In this document: positions 31,330 to 37,245 of the stretch, in pieces
Layout: each line of letters begins with the position of its first letter
Position numbering within the stretch: position 1 is the stretch's first letter
Assembly (NCBI GenBank): GCA_964444795.1
Contig: CAYUIQ010000064.1
Coordinates: 1-37,245 of the forward strand
Source of the DNA: JABMRP01 sp964444795
Lineage (GTDB): Bacteria; Planctomycetota; Planctomycetia; Pirellulales; Thermoguttaceae
Direction of reading: 5' to 3'
Length of the DNA: 37,245 nucleotides
Translations under genes and position numbers: made by a program
The notes under the pieces: model-generated
What the model was told of the DNA's origin: nothing
The model's database searches: none
What the model saw: the letters and a program-made list of their open reading frames with translations, nothing else

Positions 31330-34300
31330 ATGAACGAGCGAGAGATCTTTGCCAACGCTCTGCAAAAGGAGACAGACACAGAGCGTTCTGCCTACCTGGA
31401 TGAGGCGTGTTCCGGTGATGCAGACATGCGGCAGAGGATTGAGGCACTCTTGCAGGAGAAGGATGATCTTGGCAGCTTTCTCGAATCGCCCGCGCAAGGA
31501 GGTGGAACCCTTCCCCCCATCGAACCACCCATCACCGAGAAGCCCGGCACCCAGATCGGCCCCTACAAGTTGCTGGAGCAGATCGGCGAAGGGGGGATGG
31601 GCGTGGTCTACATGGCCGAGCAGATTGAGCCGGTCGAGCGGCGGGTGGCTCTGAAGATCATCAAGCCGGGCATGGACACCCGGCAGGTGATTGCCCGGTT
31701 CGAGGCCGAAGAACAGGCCCTGGCGATGATGGACCATCCCAATATCGCCAAGGTCTTGGACGCGGGCGCGACGGAAAGTGGCCGGCCTTACTTCGTGATG
31801 GAACTGGTCAAGGGCATCTCCATCGTGGAGTATTGTGACCGGAAGCACCTGACGCCCAAAGAGCGCCTGGAGCTGTTCATTCCCGTTTGTCAGGCCGTGC
31901 AGCATGCCCATCAGAAGGGAATCATCCACCGCGATCTCAAGCCCAGCAATGTGCTGATCGCCCTGTACGACGACCGTCCGGTGCCCAAGGTGATCGACTT
32001 CGGCGTGGCCAAAGCCACCAGCCAGAGGCTGACCGAGAAGACTATGTTCACCCACTTCGGCCAGATCGTGGGCACGTTGGAGTACATGAGCCCCGAGCAG
32101 GCCAATCTGAACCAGTTGGACATCGACACCCGCAGCGACGTCTATTCGATGGGCGTGCTCTTGTACGAGCTGCTCACCGGCGCGACGCCGTTCGATCGCG
32201 AGCGACTCCGATCCGCCGCGTTTGAGGAGATGATGCGGATCATCCGCGAGGAGGAGCCGCCCAAGCCCAGCACGCGGCTGAGCACCATCGACGCGCTGCC
32301 GTCGGTCGCCGCCAATCGCAAGACCGAACCGAAAAAGCTCAGCGCGCTGGTCCGCGGGGAGTTGGACTGGATCGTGATGAAGGCCCTGGAGAAGGACCGC
32401 ACGCGGCGTTACGAGACGGCCAATGGATTTGCCAATGATATCCAGCGGTATTTGGACGATGAGGCCGTGCTGGCTTGTCCCCCATCGGCGGGCTACCGGT
32501 TGCGGAAGTTTGCTCGACGGAACAAGGCGGTGATTGGGACTGCGTCGGTAGTCGCCGCGGCACTCATCCTGGGCATCGTCGGCACCAGTTGGCAGGCGAT
32601 CCGAGCAACAAGAGAGCGCAATCGGGCAATCACGGCGGAGGAACTGGCCACGGATCGTCTTGGCCGTGCCGTTGAAGCGGAGGAGAACGAGCGTGAGCTA
32701 GCGAAGGAGGCCCAAAGACTCCAGCGCCAGGCGCAAAAGAACCTGGAGCGAGCGCGAGACAACCTGGGAAGGGCACTGGATGCAGCGGATCAATTGGTGA
32801 CCTGTCTGGAAAACGACCGGTTCTTTGTCGCGCCGGAGATGCGAGAACTCCGGCAGGCCGTTCTCAAGGAAGCGTTGGAACTCTTCCAAGCGTTTATCGA
32901 CCAACACGGCACGGACCCCGTAGTGCGCTATCAGACGGCTCGCGCCTATTGGAGGATCTTTGTCATCCAGAAAGAACTGGGCCGGTTCGACCAGGCGGAA
33001 AGGACTGCTGAGCGAGCCATCAGCCTGGCAGAGCGGCTCGTGGCTGAGTCCCCCTCGGAACGGAAGTACCGGGAGATCCTGGCCATGAGCGACGCACACC
33101 TGGGTACTATGTTAGTATTTCCAGCGGGGCGGCCACAGGATGGCGAACGACCACTACGCCGCGCCATCGGTCAGTACGAAAAGCTGATTGCCGAGTCCCC
33201 CGATGTTGTTGACAATCCGTCTGATCTAGCCTTGTATCGGATGCAGTTGGTCTACCAGTACAATAGCCTCGTCTGGGTGTTAAAGGCTAAGGGGGAGTAT
33301 CAGGAGGCGGAGAGGATCAGTCGTCAATTGGCCGCCGAAGCACAGAAGTTGGTGACTGAATTCCCTGAGCAGCCCGGGCACCGAAATACGCTCGCCTACA
33401 TTTGGCGCGAGCGGGGCGCGTTGTTAGCCGAGATAGACCGCCTCGATGAGGCCTCGGAAGCGTTCCGCCGAGCCTTGGAGATTCAAGAGTCGCTGGTAGG
33501 CGAATTTCCCAAGGATTGGAGTTTTCGCCGCGGACTATCGCTGGTCCATCTCGCCCTCGGGAATCTTCGAAACAAGCAAGGCAGGTTGCACGAGGCCGAA
33601 CAGTCGTATCGTAAGGCGATAGCAATTGCCGAAGAGCTTGCGAGCGAACGTCCTTTGTCCAGCGAGGCCCGCCGCGAGCTCACCTTCAGCTACCGAGGGC
33701 TGGTTTGGATCCTCGAGAATACGCAACGTCTTGAAGAAGCTGCCCAGGCCTTCCGACACGTTGTCGAGGCATACAGAAACAACGCATCTCTTGCGCCACA
33801 CGATCCGCTTCACCGCCAGCGACTGGGCGACAGTTACAGCCATCTGGGCAGTCTTCTGGAACGAACGGGCCAACACGAGAAGGCCGAAGAAGCCTACCGG
33901 CACGAGCAGGGCGTCTATGAGAAGCTGGCCGAAGACCTCCCCAAGGAGCCCAGCTACGGGCAAAGGGTGGTCCAAATCCAGTTCAAGTTGGCTGACGCGT
34001 TGAAGGCCGCCGGCCGTGATCAAGAGGCCGCCGAGCTGTCGCGCTGCGCCCTGGCAAATGTCGACGAGGCCATCAAGTTGAACCCCGGCAACGCCGATCT
34101 GCTCATCCGCCGCGCTAGGGCCTACGTTGAACTGAAGCAGTGGGACAAGGCAATCGAAGACTTCGAGCAAGTCGTCAAGCTGACACCGCATGTTCCTGTC
34201 GAGTCATCGATTCATACGCAGATGCTCTTGCTGGCCAATCGGACGGAGGAATATCAGGAGGCCTGTGTGACGATGCTGCAGCAGTTCGGGCGCTCAGAGG

Positions 34301-34815
34301 ATCCGGCCGCTGTGTTCGAGGCGGCGAGGGCTTGCCTCCTGAGCCCCAACGGAGCGGGCGATCCGGCAGTCCCGCTGGCACTTGCCAAGCGGGCTGTTGC
34401 GATGCGACCCGAATGGCCGTGGACGCACTACGTCTTGGGAATGGCTCACTTGCGCATGGGCCAGTACGAGGAAGCAACCGAGCACTTTCACGACTCGTTG
34501 AAGTTGGCCCCGGACTGGCATCCGCACTTGAACTGGCTTGGCCTAGCCATGGTCTACCACGAGTCGGGCGAAACGGACAAGGCCCGGCAATGGTACGATA
34601 TGGCCGCGGATCGGATGACGACGAATTCCGCTGAATGCGAACTGGTGTTTCAGGACTGGCTCGAAGGGCAAGTACGGCAGCGTGAAGCAGACCAATTGTT
34701 GGGTATCGATCAGGCAGGCCAGGAAGCCCCCCAGCCGGCTGTCAAGGAACCCAAGCCGGCCGAGCCAGAGGGCGATACGGCCGATCCCGAGAAGCCCGAC
34801 GACACAACGAACTAA
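31330..34815 (+). CDS. membrane Ser/Thr protein kinase with C-terminal TPR array
   Basis: 1161 residues. The N-terminal MNEREIFANALQKETDTERSAYLDEACSGD is the usual lead of these kinases. The kinase domain (about 78-375) has the glycine loop IGEGGMGVVY (85-94), catalytic Lys109 (VALKII), HRD 200-202 (HRDLKPSNVL), DFG 223-225 and SPEQ, so it should be active. One membrane helix lies at about 399-421 (AVIGTASVVAAALILGIVGTSW). A coiled-coil (about 430-480) and many TPR units (DEASEAFRRALEIQESLV, HEAEQSYRKAIAIAEELA, EEATEHFHDSLKLAPDW) follow, with a Pro/Glu-rich tail. The TPR sensor is probably outside the cytoplasm. ATG 31330 is chosen over a TTG at 31258. It partners the sigma gene upstream. Confidence 0.92.
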   Translation: MNEREIFANALQKETDTERSAYLDEACSGDADMRQRIEALLQEKDDLGSFLESPAQGGGTLPPIEPPITEKPGTQIGPYKLLEQIGEGGMGVVYMAEQIEPVERRVALKIIKPGMDTRQVIARFEAEEQALAMMDHPNIAKVLDAGATESGRPYFVMELVKGISIVEYCDRKHLTPKERLELFIPVCQAVQHAHQKGIIHRDLKPSNVLIALYDDRPVPKVIDFGVAKATSQRLTEKTMFTHFGQIVGTLEYMSPEQANLNQLDIDTRSDVYSMGVLLYELLTGATPFDRERLRSAAFEEMMRIIREEEPPKPSTRLSTIDALPSVAANRKTEPKKLSALVRGELDWIVMKALEKDRTRRYETANGFANDIQRYLDDEAVLACPPSAGYRLRKFARRNKAVIGTASVVAAALILGIVGTSWQAIRATRERNRAITAEELATDRLGRAVEAEENERELAKEAQRLQRQAQKNLERARDNLGRALDAADQLVTCLENDRFFVAPEMRELRQAVLKEALELFQAFIDQHGTDPVVRYQTARAYWRIFVIQKELGRFDQAERTAERAISLAERLVAESPSERKYREILAMSDAHLGTMLVFPAGRPQDGERPLRRAIGQYEKLIAESPDVVDNPSDLALYRMQLVYQYNSLVWVLKAKGEYQEAERISRQLAAEAQKLVTEFPEQPGHRNTLAYIWRERGALLAEIDRLDEASEAFRRALEIQESLVGEFPKDWSFRRGLSLVHLALGNLRNKQGRLHEAEQSYRKAIAIAEELASERPLSSEARRELTFSYRGLVWILENTQRLEEAAQAFRHVVEAYRNNASLAPHDPLHRQRLGDSYSHLGSLLERTGQHEKAEEAYRHEQGVYEKLAEDLPKEPSYGQRVVQIQFKLADALKAAGRDQEAAELSRCALANVDEAIKLNPGNADLLIRRARAYVELKQWDKAIEDFEQVVKLTPHVPVESSIHTQMLLLANRTEEYQEACVTMLQQFGRSEDPAAVFEAARACLLSPNGAGDPAVPLALAKRAVAMRPEWPWTHYVLGMAHLRMGQYEEATEHFHDSLKLAPDWHPHLNWLGLAMVYHESGETDKARQWYDMAADRMTTNSAECELVFQDWLEGQVRQREADQLLGIDQAGQEAPQPAVKEPKPAEPEGDTADPEKPDDTTN

Positions 34816-34857
34816 AAACTGACAACTGATAGCTGACAACTAACACAAAAGCCACCC

Positions 34858-34960
34858 GGTGAGGCAGCACGACCAAGCACCACTCACCGGGTGGGAGCCT
34901 GAAGCCCGGGCCCACGGTCCGCGCGCCCGGACGGACGGCCTTTTCATTGTACTGCGGACC
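34858..34960 (+). repeat. duplicated leader, copy 1
   Basis: About 103 bp upstream of the first secreted-protein gene, closely similar to 35560-35673. Conserved blocks: GCACGACCAAGCACC, GGGAGCCTGAAGCCCG, CACGGT-CGCGCG and GACGGCCTTT. Here CACCCGGTGAG (34853-34863) pairs perfectly with CTCACCGGGTG (34883-34893), enclosing the conserved GCACGACCAAGCAC as loop. Likely a structured 5' leader or regulatory element. Confidence 0.8.
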
Positions 34961-34985
34961 ACCCCGTCAACAAGGGAGATTCGTC

Positions 34986-35525
34986 ATGTACCGCAAGAGA
35001 TTCAGTCTGTTGGTCGCCGCGGCGGTTTGCGTGGCCCTGGCACTTCCGGGCTCGCCGCGGCCCGCCCAGGCCGAGCAGCTGGAAACGGTTTCGATGGAGT
35101 TTGCGATGTATTTCCCGTGCAGCCCCGAGTGGATGATCCCCCCTCCCGTACTCTCCGATTTCGTGGGCGAAGACACTGTTTTGATCCTGTTTGAGTTTCT
35201 AGAGGATTGGCTACACTATCTGAGATTCAGCCCCTTTTCGCCCCCGTGTGGAGATGTCGAGGTAGCAGACACATGGTGGCGGCTTCACGCGTACGCGGAC
35301 ATCATCAAGATAGGTGGACCGATCGAACTCGCGTACATCTACACAAGAAGCTCTCCCGCACCACCCGCACCCTACCCGCTGCTCTTCGATAAGATCACCG
35401 ATGTGCAGTCTTGCTGGGTCTATGAAACCTTCACCAGCCAGGATTGGGTCACACAGGAAGACTGGGACGCACGCACGATAGGGGCGTTCCTCATCGTGAC
35501 TGCCGAATTCCGGGTGAAGCAGTGA
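34986..35525 (+). CDS. secreted protein of unknown function
   Basis: 179 residues. A clear Sec signal peptide (MYRKRFSLLVAAAVCVALALPGSPRPAQAE, cleavage after AQA) leads a mature domain of about 150 residues rich in aromatic residues and proline (CSPEWMIPPPVLSDF, EDWLHYLRFSPFSPPCGD), with three cysteines in the mature part. No family is recognised. The start at 34986 has AGGGAG 7 nt upstream. It shares a duplicated leader with the next gene, so the two are probably controlled alike although the proteins are not similar. Confidence 0.75.
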   Translation: MYRKRFSLLVAAAVCVALALPGSPRPAQAEQLETVSMEFAMYFPCSPEWMIPPPVLSDFVGEDTVLILFEFLEDWLHYLRFSPFSPPCGDVEVADTWWRLHAYADIIKIGGPIELAYIYTRSSPAPPAPYPLLFDKITDVQSCWVYETFTSQDWVTQEDWDARTIGAFLIVTAEFRVKQ

Positions 35526-35559
35526 CAACTCGCCACAGGCGACCCTGACACAACTGGTC

Positions 35560-35673
35560 GGTGAGCCGGCACGACCAAGCACCGTTCACCTACCCGGGGA
35601 GCCTGAAGCCCGTGGCGCACGGTTCGCGCGTCGCGGGCAGACGGCCTTTCGATGCACTATACCCTCGCGGACC
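35560..35673 (+). repeat. duplicated leader, copy 2
   Basis: Second copy of the leader, upstream of the HAF-repeat gene. GGTGA/TCACC again closes a loop containing GCACGACCAAGCACC; the AGCCTGAAGCCCG, CACGGT-CGCGCG and GACGGCCTTT blocks are retained. Stem bases differ from copy 1 while pairing is kept, which argues for RNA structure. The ATG in this leader at 35561 region is not the true gene start. Confidence 0.8.
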
Positions 35674-35698
35674 GCCACTTCAGTGGGAGGATCTTACG

Positions 35699-36832
35699 AT
35701 GACACACCGGACGCACAGAACGGGAGTATTGATGGCCGTACTGGCGGCGAGCTTGCTCTGCCTCCATGTCGCCAGTGCAAAGAAGCCCGACAAGCCGCCT
35801 GGGGGGGGCGGCGACACGACCTCGTACACGCTGGTGACCCTCGATGACCGGGCCGGCTATGTCCGCGGCTATGCCAATGATGTCAAGAAGATCCATGACA
35901 CGATTACCTGCGTTGGATTTCTCGATGAGGCGGGCGGCATGAAAGCCGTCCTGTGGGAGGTGACGCCGGTGGGGTCGAGCTTTGACGTGACCAGCCACGA
36001 CCTGGCGGGCGGGGAAATCGCCACCGCTATCAGCGCAAACGGCGAAATTGTGGGAGTAGGCACCGATGAGGCGACCCAGTTCGAATTGGGCCTCTACTGG
36101 CCAAGATTCGATGCGGCTCCCGTTACGCTCGCTCCCTTGGCCGGCGATAACAAATCATGGCCCGTCGGGATCAACGCCGCCGGTGTGATCGTCGGTTACT
36201 CGACGAATCAGGAGACCACCGCGGCGGTTGCCTGGCGGACCGACATCGCAAACACCCATGGGGACCTCGTGCCCTTTGTACTGGGCGACCCACCGGGCAC
36301 CTATTCCGTCGGCCATGATATCAACCAGTGCGATGAGGCCGGATCCGCGCAGGTTGTCGGGGGAACGGAAGTCGGTCCCGTCATCTGGCTGGTGAATTGC
36401 CTGACTATGGAATCCATAGGCCCCCTGCCCCTGGTACCGGAAACCACGGAATGGTACGGAAGTGCTAACGGCATCAACAACGCCGGCGACGCGTGTGGAG
36501 GAAACTACGTGACGTTCCGCTGCCTGGCCGACGGGACGTTCGAGGAACTCTCGGTTCCCCGGCGGGCCACGTCTTCGGCCTACGACATCAACGACCAGCG
36601 GCAGGTCGTGGGTCACGTGTACGAATGGAATCCCTCGGGAGGACTGTTTAGGGCGTACGGTGTGATGTGGCAGGCCAACGGCAAGCGAGTTGCGCTGAAC
36701 AAGTTCGCGGTCGGTTCCGGCTATATCAACATCCACGCGGGAAGGGCGATCGATGACAACGGGATCATCGCCGCCTCGGGCGTCCTCAACGTGGGCGGCG
36801 AAAGCCGTCCCCTGCTCTTGATCCCAGAGTAG
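35699..36832 (+). CDS. secreted HAF-repeat (beta-propeller-like) protein
   Basis: 377 residues. The signal peptide MTHRTHRTGVLMAVLAASLLCLHVASA is followed by a Lys/Pro/Gly linker. The mature part has about six repeats of the HAF type, each with an A-x-x-I-(N/D/S)-x-x-G-x-(I/V)-V-G core: AISANGEIVG, GINAAGVIVG, DINQ..QVVG, GINNAGDACG, DINDQRQVVG and AIDDNGIIAA. Such repeats are predicted to form an extracellular beta-propeller; the function is unknown. The start at 35699 has GGGAGG 8 nt upstream; the longer frame would translate the leader repeat. Confidence 0.82.
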   Translation: MTHRTHRTGVLMAVLAASLLCLHVASAKKPDKPPGGGGDTTSYTLVTLDDRAGYVRGYANDVKKIHDTITCVGFLDEAGGMKAVLWEVTPVGSSFDVTSHDLAGGEIATAISANGEIVGVGTDEATQFELGLYWPRFDAAPVTLAPLAGDNKSWPVGINAAGVIVGYSTNQETTAAVAWRTDIANTHGDLVPFVLGDPPGTYSVGHDINQCDEAGSAQVVGGTEVGPVIWLVNCLTMESIGPLPLVPETTEWYGSANGINNAGDACGGNYVTFRCLADGTFEELSVPRRATSSAYDINDQRQVVGHVYEWNPSGGLFRAYGVMWQANGKRVALNKFAVGSGYINIHAGRAIDDNGIIAASGVLNVGGESRPLLLIPE

Positions 36833-37190
36833 ACTCGCGGGTTGGACCCCAGACTGCCAAGAAGGCCGGTGAGCCGATACCGCCGACAGCCTCCCGAACC
36901 GGATGCAGAACTTGCTAGTCTTGGCAACGCCGTTTGTTGTGAGCCGCCGCTTCCGTGACCGTTGCCGGTTCGCGATTCCAAGCACGCAGCATCGTAGTCT
37001 GCGCGCCTGGAGCATGAACTCCAAGAACGCCGGATGGGCGCCTATTTCCCGCTGTTAGAAGGGAAAAATCGCCTATTCAGAGTTCCATTTTTTCCTTACG
37101 CTGCAAATCGATGCACATTTGAGGTCATTAAGTAGCTTACCGGAATAGTGTAAGTCTGTACAGTACAAGGACTTACGTCACGAGCATGCG
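36833..37190. other. gene-free end region with tRNA-like remnants
   Basis: 358 bp without a gene. GGCCGGTGAGCCG (36863-36875) resembles the start of the duplicated leader. 36983-37022 (ACGCAGCATCGTAGTCTGCG, then GGAG-CATGAA-CTCC) aligns with the anticodon-T-arm part of the 55-bp tRNA remnant with several changes and may be an older, decayed copy. From about 37050 the sequence is AT-richer. GTAAGTC (37150-37156) pairs with GACTTAC (37170-37176), with TGTAC-A-GTACA nested inside, just before the tRNA remnant. Confidence 0.45.
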
Positions 37191-37245
37191 GCATCATAAT
37201 CCGCGTGTCCGGGGTTCGAATCCCTGCGCCGCTACTTGATGTAAA
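37191..37245 (+). repeat. tRNA 3'-half remnant, att-like direct repeat copy 2 (to window end)
   Basis: Identical over 55 bases to 30317-30371: half anticodon loop, variable loop, T arm, acceptor 3' strand, A73 and 11 flanking bases. The base before differs (G at 37190, A at 30316). The match runs to the last base of the window, so its true length to the right is unknown. Here GCGG (37188-37191) precedes the loop and pairs better with CCGC than in copy 1, but the D arm and 5' acceptor are again absent. Confidence 0.85.

Noticed and set aside
34858..35673. Group II intron domain V in the duplicated leader (GAGCC...GGTTC)
   Set aside because: The distance is too short, copy 1 breaks the pairing, and neither an intron-encoded protein nor a catalytic triad context is present.

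Overview
The window looks like a chromosome fragment of a Planctomycetes bacterium, most like the Pirellulales. The evidence is high GC; weak or missing Shine-Dalgarno sites on many genes; a DUF1080 secreted protein; a phenylalanyl-tRNA synthetase beta chain without the N-terminal EMAP/OB domain; an ECF sigma factor next to a Ser/Thr kinase with a TPR tail and the typical MNEREIF start; and a HAF-repeat secreted protein. No 16S gene is present, so the placement rests on gene character alone.

Region 1 (1-16642) is core chromosome. It holds the C-terminal end of a 14-residue tandem-repeat protein and an RluD-type pseudouridine synthase with a palindromic repeat inserted in frame. A leftward operon follows (Memo-like protein, CbiE-CbiT fusion, LmbE/PIG-L deacetylase), then a rightward pair (2-hydroxyacid dehydrogenase, URO-D-family methyltransferase-like protein). 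Next come leftward DUF1080, HExxH and CBS-domain genes, and the classical leftward translation block thrS-infC-rpmI-rplT-pheS-pheT.

Region 2 (17117-30316) begins at a tRNA-Val(GAC) gene. A tyrosine recombinase follows directly, so this is an element integrated at the tRNA 3' end. Opposite the integrase is a HEAT-repeat protein with an excisionase-type HTH tail. The core is a compact rightward operon: small HTH protein, ParB-domain protein, spore-photoproduct-lyase-like radical SAM protein, AEP-type primase and AAA+-like ATPase. The last three genes overlap by 1 and 4 nt. The operon ends at a strong intrinsic terminator, followed by six 8-bp sites in strictly alternating orientation. I read this as a self-replicating integrative element with a candidate origin. 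A sigma-like HTH gene lies near its right side. No copy of the tRNA-Val 3' end was found to mark the right boundary.

Region 3 (30317-37245) is bounded on both sides by the same exact 55-bp sequence, the 3' half of a CAT-anticodon tRNA. It holds an ECF sigma factor, a large kinase-TPR signalling protein and two secreted proteins, each preceded by a copy of a duplicated, possibly structured leader of about 105-115 bp.

Both ends of the window coincide with exact 55-mers that recur inside it (1-55 = 43-97; 37191-37245 = 30317-30371). This is the signature of a k=55 de Bruijn assembly breaking at repeats, so the repeat number at the left end and the continuation at the right end are unresolved.
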